Below are positions 8,277 through 16,159 of a stretch of DNA of 64,000 nt, piece after piece. Source of the DNA: Sphingomonas alpina (lineage in GTDB: Bacteria; Pseudomonadota; Alphaproteobacteria; Sphingomonadales; Sphingomonadaceae); assembly GCF_014490665.1 (NCBI RefSeq), contig NZ_CP061038.1:992001-1056000 (forward strand). The letters run 5' to 3'. Position 1 is the first letter of the stretch. Every line of letters starts with the position of its first letter. The position numbers and the translations under genes were made by a program. The notes under the pieces were generated by a model, which ran no database searches, was not told where the DNA came from, and saw nothing but the letters and a program-made list of their open reading frames with translations.

Positions 8277-9578
8277 TCATTCGTGAAATTCGTCCAGGTC
8301 GGGGATACGGCCAAAAGCGATCTTGGTGCCGACGCGGTCGATCCGGCCGCCCGATTGCGGGCCCAGGCTGACCGCGTTGCGTCCGAATTTCTCGTTGATG
8401 CGGTCCATCGCGCGGCTCAGCGAGAGGGTACGAGTCTCTCGTGCCAACGGATCATCGGGGTCGAGCAGGCCGAATAAAGAGGCCTGTTCGCCGGTCACCG
8501 GCTCGATCTCGGCAAGTGTTACGCCGATCATGCGGATCTGGAAATCGCCCGGCCTGACCTTCCCGGCAGCATAAAGTTGCGGGAACAGGGTCTCGAGCGC
8601 GGCGAGCACGGCGAAGCTGTCCTGGGTCGAGGCGAGCTTGCGGCTGGCGCGCCAGGTCGATTTGTCGTCCTCGAAGCGGGCATGAAGCACGAGCAGCCGG
8701 CTGCGATAGGATTTGCGGCGCAACCGGCTCGTCGCCTTGAGTGCGAGCCGGCGTGCGGTGAGCCGGACCGCCTCGACGCCGCGCTTGCCCGGCGACAGGA
8801 CGTGGCTGTGGCCGATCGAGCGGCTCTGCGTCGCTTTTTCGGGCAGGTCGACGCCGTGGAGCAGATACCAGAGCCGGTCGCCATTGGTACCGCCCCACGC
8901 GGTGCCGGCATCGCGCGGCCGGCGTTCGCACAACTGGCGGATGTCGTTGATGCCGTCCTGTGCCAGCCGCCGTTCCATCTTCGCGCCGATCCCGGCAATA
9001 TCGCGCAAGGCAAGGTCGTAGAGCCGCTCGGGCAATGTCTCGGCATCGAGGATGATCAAGCCGTCGGGCTTCTGCATGTCCGAGGCGAGCTTGGCGAGCA
9101 GCCGGTTCGGGGCGATGCCGACCGAACTGGTCATGCACTCGCCGATATTGGCGCGAATCCCAGCCTTGATACGATGGGCAAGCGCGATGGCGGCGTCGCG
9201 GCCATTCTCATTGTCGAGCAGCCGGCACGCGACTTCATCGATCGAGCAGACTTTGGTGACCGGAATATGCTTCCACACCTCGGCGACGATGGCGTCGTGA
9301 TATTCGACATATTTCTCGTGCCGCGCGGGCGTGACGATCAGGTCGCGGCAAAGTCGCTTCGCTTCCCAGACCGGTGTTCCGGTCTTGATCCCGTAGCGCT
9401 TCGCCTCGACGCTAGCGGCGATCGCGACGGTCGTGTCGCTGTCGACCGGCGCAACCAGGATCGGCTTGCCGCGCAACGCCGGGTTCAACTGCTGCTCGAC
9501 GCTCGCGAAATAGCTGTTCAGGTCGAGGAACAACCAGCGCAGCGGCCGCGGGGGCAAAATGAGCGAATCGGTCGGCAC
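8277..9578 (-). CDS. Y-family translesion DNA polymerase (DinB/UmuC type)
   Basis: The catalytic palm carries FLDLNSYFASVEQ near the N-terminus and CSIDEVACRLL near residue 115, so the metal-binding Asp and Asp-Glu pair are present; this argues against the inactive ImuB type. A helix-hairpin-helix-like IAGIGAKMERRL and a little-finger region follow. A QASLF motif near residue 375 resembles a beta-clamp binding site. The protein is about 433 residues. A frame opening at TTG 9590 lies inside a LexA box, so I prefer GTG 9578. No imuA or dnaE2 is nearby. The product probably copies damaged DNA during the SOS response. Confidence 0.85.
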   Translation of the reverse strand: MPTDSLILPPRPLRWLFLDLNSYFASVEQQLNPALRGKPILVAPVDSDTTVAIAASVEAKRYGIKTGTPVWEAKRLCRDLIVTPARHEKYVEYHDAIVAEVWKHIPVTKVCSIDEVACRLLDNENGRDAAIALAHRIKAGIRANIGECMTSSVGIAPNRLLAKLASDMQKPDGLIILDAETLPERLYDLALRDIAGIGAKMERRLAQDGINDIRQLCERRPRDAGTAWGGTNGDRLWYLLHGVDLPEKATQSRSIGHSHVLSPGKRGVEAVRLTARRLALKATSRLRRKSYRSRLLVLHARFEDDKSTWRASRKLASTQDSFAVLAALETLFPQLYAAGKVRPGDFQIRMIGVTLAEIEPVTGEQASLFGLLDPDDPLARETRTLSLSRAMDRINEKFGRNAVSLGPQSGGRIDRVGTKIAFGRIPDLDEFHE

Positions 9579-9584
9579 AATTCG

Positions 9585-9599
9585 GAACAATAGCAGAAC
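9585..9599. promoter_or_regulatory. LexA (SOS) box of the Y-family polymerase gene
   Basis: GAAC-N7-GAAC on the plus strand (GTTC-N7-GTTC on the coding minus strand) matches the alphaproteobacterial LexA operator exactly. It lies just upstream of the polymerase start codon. Confidence 0.75.
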
Positions 9600-9696
9600 A
9601 TTGCCGCGCGCGACAGGATGCCGTAACGTCGGATAATTCAGTGAAAGACCAGCGAAATTAATCGCGCGGACATACTTATTCCGCTATGACGAGGAT

Positions 9697-10098
9697 GTGA
9701 GCACCGCGATCCCCCATCAGTACAGCGTCGGCATCGATCCGGCGGATATCGACTTTATGGGGCATGTGAACAACGCATCCTATCTGAAATGGGTACAGGA
9801 TGCGGTGGTCAATCACTGGCAGCGCTTCGCGCCGGCCGAGGCGGTGACGGCGCATCTGTGGGTCGCGCTGAAGCACGAGATCACCTATCGCAAGCCGACC
9901 TTCCTCGATGACGAGGTGATCGCCACCGTCCTGCTCGAAAAAGTGCAGGGCGCGCGGGCATTCTACCAGACGATCATCAAGCGCGGTGAGGAAGTCCTTG
10001 CCGAGGTTCAGTCGAGCTGGTGCTGCCTCGACGCCAAGACGCTGCGTCCGGCGCGGATCGCGGAAAGCATTTCCGAGCTGTTCTTCCACAAGGATTGA
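9697..10098 (+). CDS. Hotdog-fold acyl-CoA thioesterase (4HBT family)
   Basis: This 133-residue protein has the 4-hydroxybenzoyl-CoA/YbgC-type motif DFMGHVNNASYLKWVQDA at residues 19-36, in which the Asp is the likely catalytic residue. It is followed by ALKHEITYRKPTFLDDEV, a conserved strand of the hotdog fold. It probably hydrolyses an acyl-CoA, but the substrate cannot be told from the sequence. The start is GTG 9697. It stands alone between the SOS polymerase, which is divergent, and a 396-bp non-coding region holding a hairpin and palindrome repeats. Confidence 0.8.
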   Translation: MSTAIPHQYSVGIDPADIDFMGHVNNASYLKWVQDAVVNHWQRFAPAEAVTAHLWVALKHEITYRKPTFLDDEVIATVLLEKVQGARAFYQTIIKRGEEVLAEVQSSWCCLDAKTLRPARIAESISELFFHKD

Positions 10099-10174
10099 AC
10101 GGCGGGACGCCCCCTTTGGGCGTGGTGCGACGATATCCCCGAGCGACAACCCTCAGGCAAGATTGAATCACCCG

Positions 10175-10201
10175 CGTCATCCCGCGAAAGCGGGGATGAC
10201 G
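10175..10201. repeat. REP-like GTCATCCC hairpin
   Basis: CGTCATCCCGC and GCGGGGATGACG pair around a GAAA loop with one bulged base. It lies 77 bases after the thioesterase stop. Such GTCATCCC/GGGATGAC hairpins recur in alphaproteobacterial spacers and may act as a terminator. No T-run follows. Confidence 0.5.
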
Positions 10202-10282
10202 GAGCGAGCTTGCTTAATTAAATGTGACTTAAGTATCTGATAAATAGATATATTATATGGTCCAACGTCGAGATGGGCAGGG

Positions 10283-10430
10283 GAGATATGTTACACGACC
10301 GGTGTAACATATCTCTGCTCTCTTGCCGCAGCGGCCGCGTGAAATATGCGATGCCACCGGTGTAACATATCTCCACCTGTCGCCGCGGCGGTCGCCCGAG
10401 ATATGTTACATGACCGGTGTAACATATCTC
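10283..10430. repeat. Array of three ~57-bp spaced palindromes
   Basis: Three copies of a palindrome occur at 10283-10315, 10341-10373 and 10398-10430. Copy 1 has perfect 14-bp arms (GAGATATGTTACAC) around GACCG. Copy 3 has one mismatch and copy 2 a degenerate left arm. All three share ACCGGTGTAACATATCTC on the right. Centres are 58 and 57 bp apart. An AT-rich block (10211-10262) precedes the array. The 396-bp gap 10099-10494 otherwise holds only the REP-like hairpin; I see no convincing gene in it. The array could be operators or a small repeat family; the function is unknown. Confidence 0.75.
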
Positions 10431-10494
10431 CCGCCGCCAGCGTGCCGGCCTCGCGCATCACCAGCGCCGCAGCTCTCGCGCGACGCTCGAGGTT

Positions 10495-10989
10495 CTAGCT
10501 CAGATACTCGCGCAACGCCGTCCAGGCGGGCAGCTTGGCGGCCAGGCCGACCGTGTGCAGCGCACTGCTTGAGGGCAGCGCAATCAATGCAATATCCGTC
10601 GCCAGCGCGCCGAGTTGCTTCAGCCCGTGGCGATGGGCGGTGGCGCCGTTGAAGCCGATCGCGCGGAGATCGGGCAAGGTGCGGACCAGCGCGGCGAGAT
10701 CGTTGGCGACGGGGTCGATGATTGCCGCATCCATGCTGCCATTGCGCCGCGCGCTGGCCATGACATCCCACAGGCCGACCCGGGCTTCGCGCAGTGCCGC
10801 GAGGCGCTCATCATAGTCGAGCCGGGTCAGGTCGGCACCGGTCACTGCCGAGATCAGTGGCCAGAACTGGTTCTGCGGATGCGCATAGTAACGCGCCTCG
10901 GCGAGCGAGCGGTCGCCGGGCAGGCTGCCCAGGACCAATAGCCGAGTGCGGTCATCGGTGACGGGCGGGAAGCTGCGCTTGAGGGTCAT
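10495..10989 (-). CDS. DNA-deoxyinosine glycosylase (uracil-DNA glycosylase superfamily)
   Basis: This 164-residue protein opens its domain with LLVLGSLPGDRSLAEARYYAHPQNQFWPLI, shown here by its GSLPGD and HPQNQFW blocks, which match the family 6 hypoxanthine/deoxyinosine glycosylases. The later IGFNGATAH and LIALPSSS segments correspond to the substrate-binding motifs. It would remove deaminated adenine from DNA in base excision repair. The ATG at 10989 overlaps the stop of the ECF sigma gene (ATGA), so the two are translationally coupled. That is an unusual partnership. Confidence 0.8.
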   Translation of the reverse strand: MTLKRSFPPVTDDRTRLLVLGSLPGDRSLAEARYYAHPQNQFWPLISAVTGADLTRLDYDERLAALREARVGLWDVMASARRNGSMDAAIIDPVANDLAALVRTLPDLRAIGFNGATAHRHGLKQLGALATDIALIALPSSSALHTVGLAAKLPAWTALREYLS

Positions 10990-12230
10990 GCTGCGCCCGG
11001 CCTGGCCAGTTGAACCAGGCGCGACAGCAGAAACCGGCGCTCTGCCGGCTGCTGGGTCAGTTCGAGCGCTGCCTGATAGGAAGCGCGCGCGGCTTCGCCG
11101 CGACCAAGTCGGCGCAACATATCGGCCTTTGCCGCATGGGCGAGATGATAGCGGTCGAGCTTGCCCTGGCCGAGCACCGCATCGATTGCCGTGAGGCCTG
11201 CCTCGGGCCCGTCGCGCATGCCCAGCGCGACCGCATGGTTGAGCGCCACCACCGGCGTGGGATCGATGCGCAGCAGCATGGCGTAAAGCGCGGCGATCTG
11301 CGGCCAGTCGGTCGCCGCGCTGTCGGGCGCGTCGGCGTGAAGCGCTGCGATCGCCGCCTGGAGGAGATAGGGGCCGATGCGCCGCGCGGCCATGGCGCGG
11401 TCGATCAGCGCAGCGGCTTCGCTGATGCGGGTGCGGTCCCATTGCGAGCGGTCCTGATGCTCAAGCAAGACAAGGTCGCCCGCCGCATCGACGCGCGTGG
11501 CGCGGCGCGACTCGTGCAGCAGCATCAGTGCGAGCAGTCCTTTCGCTTCGCTGTCGTCGAGCAGGTCGACGACCAGCCGGCAAAGCCGGATCGCTTCGGC
11601 GCTGAGATCGGTCCGGGTCAGGCTTGGCCCGCTGGTTGCCGCATAGCCCTCGTTGAAGATCAGATAGATCGCTCGCAACGTGCTATCGAGCCGCGCGGGA
11701 AGCTCGGCGGGGGCGGGGACTTCATAAGGGATCGCCTCGTCGCGGATCTTCGCCTTGGCGCGGACGATGCGCTGCGCGATGGTCGGGGTCGGCGACAGAT
11801 AGGCGCGGGCGATCTCTTCGGTGGTCAGCCCGCCGACCTCGCGCAGGGTGAGTGCGATGCGCGCATCGGGGGCGAGCGCGGGGTGGCAGCAGATGAAGAT
11901 CAGCCGCAGTTCGTCGTCCTGCACGCTCTCCGGCACGACCGGGTCGACCAGCGGGTCGGTGATCAGCGCAAGATCGGGCAGCGCGCCGGCCAGCCGCGCC
12001 TGACGGCGCCAGCGGTCGATCGTCTTGAAGCGCCCGGCCGAGACCAGCCAGGCATAGGGATTGGCGGGGACACCTTCGCGCGGCCAGCGGTCCGACGCGG
12101 CGGAAAACGCGTCATGAAGCGCTTCCTCCGCCGCTTCGAAGCCGCCGAGCAGGCGGATCAAGGTCGCAAGCACGCGCCGCTTTTCGGTGCGATAGGCCGC
12201 CTCGACAGCGGCGCGTGCGTCGATCGTCAT
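10986..12230 (-). CDS. ECF42-type RNA polymerase sigma factor with C-terminal helical extension
   Basis: This 414-residue protein has sigma-70 regions 2 and 4 in the first 180 residues (AEEALHDAFSAASDRWP, NPYAWLVSAGRFKTIDRWRR, then LRLIFICCHPALAP and LREVGGLTTEEIARAYL). A 200-residue helical, TPR-like extension follows. This architecture, and the adjacent DGPF protein, is the signature of ECF group 42. These sigma factors have no cognate anti-sigma factor and are thought to rely on the C-terminal extension. The start at ATG 12230 is ten bases after the DGPF stop, in the same direction. The glycosylase gene is coupled downstream. Confidence 0.9.
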   Translation of the reverse strand: MTIDARAAVEAAYRTEKRRVLATLIRLLGGFEAAEEALHDAFSAASDRWPREGVPANPYAWLVSAGRFKTIDRWRRQARLAGALPDLALITDPLVDPVVPESVQDDELRLIFICCHPALAPDARIALTLREVGGLTTEEIARAYLSPTPTIAQRIVRAKAKIRDEAIPYEVPAPAELPARLDSTLRAIYLIFNEGYAATSGPSLTRTDLSAEAIRLCRLVVDLLDDSEAKGLLALMLLHESRRATRVDAAGDLVLLEHQDRSQWDRTRISEAAALIDRAMAARRIGPYLLQAAIAALHADAPDSAATDWPQIAALYAMLLRIDPTPVVALNHAVALGMRDGPEAGLTAIDAVLGQGKLDRYHLAHAAKADMLRRLGRGEAARASYQAALELTQQPAERRFLLSRLVQLARPGAA

Positions 12231-12240
12231 GGCGTCGGAC

Positions 12241-12606
12241 TCAGAGTTCCGGCCGGGGCTGGCTGAAATCGACCACCGGGCGGACTTCGACCGATCCGAT
12301 CCGGGCCAGCGGATGACCGCTGGCGACGCGCACCGCTTCGTTCATGTCGGACGCGTCGATCACGACGATGCCGCCAAGCACTTCCTTGGTTTCCATGAAC
12401 GGGCCGTCGATGGTCGAGACCTTGCCGTCACGGACCCTGACGGTGATCGCTTCTTCGGGGAAGACCAGCGCTTCGGCGGCGACGAAATGCCCGCTTTCGC
12501 GCAGCACCTCATCATGATGCTGGCATTCTGACAGCGCCTGGTTGGCGTCGGGATCGCCGCCGAACAGCGTCTTGGGGTGATAATAGATGAGGCAGGCATA
12601 GCGCAT
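12241..12606 (-). CDS. YCII-related DGPF-domain protein
   Basis: This 121-residue protein has the YCII fold with the diagnostic motif STIDGPFMETKEVLGG near residue 65. It begins MRYACLIYYHP, which is typical of the family. DGPF proteins are nearly always encoded next to ECF42 sigma factors, as here, and are presumed members of their regulon or partners. The molecular activity is not known. It is first in a minus-strand run of three genes (DGPF, sigma, glycosylase). The 110-bp upstream gap should hold the promoter, but I could not assign one. Confidence 0.85.
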   Translation of the reverse strand: MRYACLIYYHPKTLFGGDPDANQALSECQHHDEVLRESGHFVAAEALVFPEEAITVRVRDGKVSTIDGPFMETKEVLGGIVVIDASDMNEAVRVASGHPLARIGSVEVRPVVDFSQPRPEL

Positions 12607-12716
12607 GATCGGGCTCCTTCATTGCCGTTGTTGGTGCCCCTTGTCGCTCGGTCCCACCCGAATTCGACATGCCTCCGGCATTATTTTCGCTTTGCCCGGA
12701 AAAAGCGATGCTTGGG

Positions 12717-13106
12717 TCAGCAGGGGCCATGCCAGAACACACCTGGGCTCAGCTCCCAATAACAACCTGGGGGCATGGGCAGCTCCTCCTTGCTTCGACC
12801 GACCTGATACCCCCAGCCACCGTCAAAATATGGCTTGATCCCGATATTGACCCCCCATTTGTAGACGGTCACGTCATAGGGCTGGAGACTGGCGATAACA
12901 GGCGGCCACTGGCTTTTGGGCACGTCTGCCCAACCCTTTGACGGCTCAATCGGATGAGTTGCCATGAGGCGTTGGGATTCGACTTTGATCGCCTTCAATG
13001 TCGACTGGCTGAATGTCGGGATCGACGGGATCGCACAGCCGGTAAGTAAGGTGAGCGCTGCCAGAACAGCGAATACCCGCCCGACGCGAAGCCGCATGAA
13101 GGTCAT
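12717..13106 (-). CDS. Hypothetical lipoprotein
   Basis: I do not recognise this family. Starting at ATG 13106 (or 13097) the 129-residue product has a signal peptide with the lipobox LLTGC, so it should be lipid-anchored. The mature part is rich in Trp, Tyr and Pro, with KSQWPPVIASLQPYDVTVYKW in the middle and a C-terminal cysteine pair (GCYWELSPGVFWHGPC). A longer frame starts at 13214 but would overlap the preceding DUF1993 gene, and its N-terminus looks unlike a protein start. There is no informative neighbour. Confidence 0.6.
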   Translation of the reverse strand: MTFMRLRVGRVFAVLAALTLLTGCAIPSIPTFSQSTLKAIKVESQRLMATHPIEPSKGWADVPKSQWPPVIASLQPYDVTVYKWGVNIGIKPYFDGGWGYQVGRSKEELPMPPGCYWELSPGVFWHGPC

Positions 13107-13152
13107 TCCGGCGCCGGCATAGCGGGCGGAGCCAGAGCGACCTTGCGAACGG

Positions 13153-13659
13153 TCAAGCGGCGCCGAGATAATCGAGCTTGCCGATCTGGACGCCGTTGTG
13201 ACGCAGGATCGCATAGGCGGTGGTGACGTGGAAATAGATGTTGGGCAACGCGAAGCTCAGCACATAGCTCTGCCCGGTAAAGGTGAGCGTGCGGTTCGGC
13301 GTGGAGAACAGGACCTCGGCCGCTTCCTTGCCGTCAAGTGCCTCGCGTGGGGTGCTGGCGAGCATCGCCCTGGCCCGGGCGATGCGCGCCTGGAGTTCGG
13401 TGAAGCTGGTTTCATTGTCCTCGAACACGACATTCTCGACCCCGCCGACGCGTGTCAGCACGCCCTTCACCGAATCCGTGACGCGCTGAATCTGTGCGGT
13501 GAGTGGCGCCATGTCGGGCGCAAGCCGGGCATTGAGCAGCACCGCAGGGTCGATGCCCTTTTCAGTGGCGAACGCCTCGCCCTTGGTGAGGACACCGGCC
13601 AGGGCATTCAGTGCGCGGTCGAAGACGGGCACGGTGAGATCGTAGAGCGAAGTGGTCAT
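13153..13659 (-). CDS. DUF1993 domain protein
   Basis: This 168-residue protein matches DUF1993, a DinB-like four-helix family. It begins with LYDLTVPVFDRALNALAGVL and carries RLAPDMAPLTAQIQRVTD and the conserved YFHVTTAYAILRHNGVQIGK near the C-terminus. The His in YFHVTTAYAILRHNG may bind metal, as in other DinB-superfamily proteins, but the family's activity is unknown. It is a single minus-strand gene with 46 bp to the next lipoprotein gene. The 176 bp upstream (13660-13835) holds no further gene that I can support. Confidence 0.75.
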   Translation of the reverse strand: MTTSLYDLTVPVFDRALNALAGVLTKGEAFATEKGIDPAVLLNARLAPDMAPLTAQIQRVTDSVKGVLTRVGGVENVVFEDNETSFTELQARIARARAMLASTPREALDGKEAAEVLFSTPNRTLTFTGQSYVLSFALPNIYFHVTTAYAILRHNGVQIGKLDYLGAA

Positions 13660-13835
13660 GGTGGCGCTTCTAGGACTGTGCCGGGGCGGCGTCGATGAGA
13701 TTTGTACATGCGCAACGACTCATTCATTCCTGCGGGAAGCGCGCGGCATTATCGGCGGGCGATCGGCTGGCCGCGATGGATCGGGGACCCTAAATGAGCC
13801 CGGCACGTTAGAGGCCATTCAAGAAGAGTATCGTC

Positions 13836-14141
13836 ATGCCCCATGCCAGCGATGTGGTTCTTTGCGCCGGTCCGGATAGCCCACACGCCTTTGATATCGT
13901 GCCGCTTCAGCCGCGCAACGGCGCGCTCGATATACGGTGCCCGGTGTGCAGGGGGCATGGGCAATGGAACACCGAGATCGATCTGGTGAGTTTTCGCTGC
14001 AAGCGCGCAAGCTGCGGCCATTGCCTCGGGGCCGGCTGGGTCGAGACGGGTGACGATCCGGTCACGCTTCCCGATATCGTGCTGACGCCCGAGGGCTATC
14101 CGAAATGGACGACGATCGAGATTCCTGGTCAGGAGCCATAG
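13836..14141 (+). CDS. Small Cys-rich zinc-finger-like protein
   Basis: This 101-residue protein has two CxxC-type knuckles, CPVCRGHGQW and CKRASCGHCLGAGW, resembling half of the DnaJ CxxCxGxG zinc domain. It probably folds around one zinc ion. I cannot name a function. The last 80 bases overlap the 3' end of the AraC-type gene on the other strand. The long C-terminal tail of that regulator beyond its HTH suggests one of the two ends may be wrongly chosen, but both frames look coding. Confidence 0.6.
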   Translation: MPHASDVVLCAGPDSPHAFDIVPLQPRNGALDIRCPVCRGHGQWNTEIDLVSFRCKRASCGHCLGAGWVETGDDPVTLPDIVLTPEGYPKWTTIEIPGQEP

Positions 14142-15090
14142 CGGAAGCGCGCGCCGTCTCGCGCTCAACAGGAGCGGATGCCGACAACGTCTGGCCACGG
14201 CCATATTGTCGTGGCGAGCAGTGCATGACGCGCTTGAACGCCGTGCTGAACGCACTTTCGGAGTCATAGCCGAGCGACCGGGCGATGGTGGAAATTGGAT
14301 CGCGGGAATTCGTCAGCCGGTCGCCGGCGACCATCATGCGCCAGCGCGTGAGATATTCCATCGGCGGCATGCCGACCGTCGCCTTGAACCTGAGCGCGAA
14401 GCTGGTGCGTGACATTGCCGCGCGCTCTGCCAGCGATTGTAGTGTCCAGCGCTGCGCGGGATCTGCATGCATGGCGCCGATCGTCGGACCGATCTGCTTG
14501 TCCGCCAGGGCGAAGAGCCATCCGACATGGCCGGCCTGTCCCGCCGCGATGTGCAATCGCAGCGCCTGGACCAGCACCATCTGGGCGAGATGTTCGATGA
14601 CCAGCAAGCCGCCGGGCTGCGGCTCGCGCAATTCCTGCATCATCCGGTCGAGCGCCCAGCGCAGTGTCGCCTTGTCCGATTCAACGCTGAGATGAACGAT
14701 GGGAGAGAGGACGCCGAGCAAGATACCGGCATGCCGGCCATCGAGCGCGAAATGCCCGCCGATGATCAGGCATTTCCCGCCGCCATTGATCGACGCCACG
14801 GTGCCGGCCGGGCGGTTGGCGATAGCGGTGCGATAATCGACCGGGGGCAGCGCCGGATCGCTGGTCAGACAGAAGGGGAGTCCGCGCGGGAGTACGAAAC
14901 AGTCACCGGTTTTCAGATGTACCGGGTCCGTCACGCCGTCCATGAGGAGCCAAGCCTGACCGGAGATGACGGCATAACATTTGATGCCCTCATGCCGGGG
15001 GAAATGGATGGCGATGTCGCCCATGTCGAAGCCGCCACAGCCATAGCTGCGCGGTTTGAGCAGCGACAATATGTCGGAAAGCGGGTCCAT
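14062..15090 (-). CDS. AraC-family transcriptional regulator with cupin sensor domain
   Basis: This 342-residue regulator has an N-terminal cupin-like domain (about residues 5-190: HFPRHEGIKCYAVISGQAWLL, then LKTGDCFVLPRGLPFCL) and a C-terminal AraC double HTH (about 225-310: WTLQSLAERAAMSRTSFALRF, and SLGYDSESAFSTAFKRVMHCSPRQY). The cupin type resembles AraC_binding_2/cupin_6 regulators often found beside an oxidoreductase. It is divergent from the SDR gene across 135 bp, so that gene is the likely target. The Ser/Ala-rich tail of 40 residues past the HTH is unusual. Confidence 0.85.
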   Translation of the reverse strand: MDPLSDILSLLKPRSYGCGGFDMGDIAIHFPRHEGIKCYAVISGQAWLLMDGVTDPVHLKTGDCFVLPRGLPFCLTSDPALPPVDYRTAIANRPAGTVASINGGGKCLIIGGHFALDGRHAGILLGVLSPIVHLSVESDKATLRWALDRMMQELREPQPGGLLVIEHLAQMVLVQALRLHIAAGQAGHVGWLFALADKQIGPTIGAMHADPAQRWTLQSLAERAAMSRTSFALRFKATVGMPPMEYLTRWRMMVAGDRLTNSRDPISTIARSLGYDSESAFSTAFKRVMHCSPRQYGRGQTLSASAPVERETARASAMAPDQESRSSSISDSPRASARYREA

Positions 15091-15117
15091 CGACCGTCCT
15101 GAACGATTGCAAAGATA

Positions 15118-15135
15118 ATGCGAACGTTATCGCAT
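15118..15135. promoter_or_regulatory. Palindrome in the AraC/SDR divergent promoter region
   Basis: ATGCGA-ACGTTA-TCGCAT has perfect 6-bp arms. It lies 28 bases before the regulator start and 91 before the SDR start. It is a candidate operator for the AraC-type protein, although such proteins usually bind direct repeats. Confidence 0.35.
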
Positions 15136-15225
15136 AGATCGTACCGGGACTAGTTCCTATCTCCCTGATCGATCCGGACCGCAGGAGATGGCGTCCGATC
15201 GTCAAAATATTGAAGGAAAAATCCG

Positions 15226-16116
15226 ATGCGTGTTTTCGTCACCGGTGCGACCGGGTGGGTCGGCTCAGCCGTGGTCCAGGAACTGATCGAGGCGGGCCAT
15301 AAGGTAACCGGCCTGGCCCGCAGCGATGCGGGGGCCGCCGCGCTGGTCGCGGTCGGTGCCCAGGTTCAGCGCGGGTCGCTCGACGATCTTGATGCCTTGC
15401 GCAATGCGGCGGCCGCGGCGGACGGCGTGATCCATACCGCCTTCAACCATGACTTCTCGAAATTCGCCGAGAACAGCGCGGCGGACAAGCTTGCGATCGA
15501 GACACTCGGCGCGGTGCTGGAAGGATCTGATCGTCCGCTGCTCGTCACCAGCGGGTTCGCACATATCGCGCCGGGCCGGCTCGCCTCTGAAGAGGATGCG
15601 GCGCCACCAGTCTCCGCCACCTATCCCCGCGCATCCGAAACGGCAGCCGCGGCGCTTGCGGCCCGCGGTGTCCGGGTGTCGGTGGTGCGGCTTCCGCCGT
15701 CAGTTCATGGTGACGGCGATCATGGTTTTGTCCCGACGCTGGTCAACATCGCGCGCGAACAGGGTGCTGCGGCCTATATCGGTGACGGGATGAATCGCTG
15801 GCCTGCTGTGCACCGCTTCGATGCGGCGCGGGTCTACCGCCTTGCGCTTGAGCAGGGCGCCACTGTCGGCCGCTATCATGCGGTCGCAGAAGAGGGCGTG
15901 CCGTTCAAGGAGATCGCCGAAGCGATCGGCCGCGGCTTGAACCTTCCGGTGGTCGCCAGATCGCCTGACCAGGCGTCGGCGCATTTCGGCTGGTTCGCGA
16001 TGTTCGCCGGGATGGACGTGGCCGCGTCGAGTGCTGCGACCCGGGCGCTGCTCGGCTGGGCGCCGACCCGGCCCGGGCTGATCGCGGATATCGGCGATGC
16101 CGGTTATTGCGGTTGA
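15226..16116 (+). CDS. Atypical SDR / NAD(P)-dependent epimerase-like protein
   Basis: This 296-residue protein has the N-terminal nucleotide-binding motif [16 protein letters not shown] (TGxxGxxG) and the pattern of extended or atypical SDRs. Later blocks include [18 protein letters not shown] and [20 protein letters not shown], which are typical of NAD-dependent epimerase/dehydratase-like proteins with an unassigned substrate. The catalytic YxxxK of classical SDRs is replaced by a YPRAS segment near residue 131. It is divergently transcribed from the AraC regulator, which probably controls it. The substrate is not predictable. Confidence 0.8.
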   Translation: MRVFVTGATGWVGSAVVQELIEAGHKVTGLARSDAGAAALVAVGAQVQRGSLDDLDALRNAAAAADGVIHTAFNHDFSKFAENSAADKLAIETLGAVLEGSDRPLLVTSGFAHIAPGRLASEEDAAPPVSATYPRASETAAAALAARGVRVSVVRLPPSVHGDGDHGFVPTLVNIAREQGAAAYIGDGMNRWPAVHRFDAARVYRLALEQGATVGRYHAVAEEGVPFKEIAEAIGRGLNLPVVARSPDQASAHFGWFAMFAGMDVAASSAATRALLGWAPTRPGLIADIGDAGYCG

Positions 16117-16127
16117 GCGGAAGGGAG

Positions 16128-16152
16128 TCCGGCGGGCGACCCGCCCGCCGGA
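16128..16152. terminator. Bidirectional hairpin between convergent SDR and VWA genes
   Basis: A perfect 11-bp stem (TCCGGCGGGCG with its complement) encloses the loop ACC. It lies between the stop of the SDR gene on the plus strand and the stop of the VWA gene on the minus strand. Confidence 0.6.
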
Positions 16153-16159
16153 TCTGATC

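Noticed and set aside
10323..10652. 109-residue plus-strand frame across the palindrome array
   Set aside because: It simply translates the repeats (ATGVTYL-like) and runs into the glycosylase gene on the other strand.
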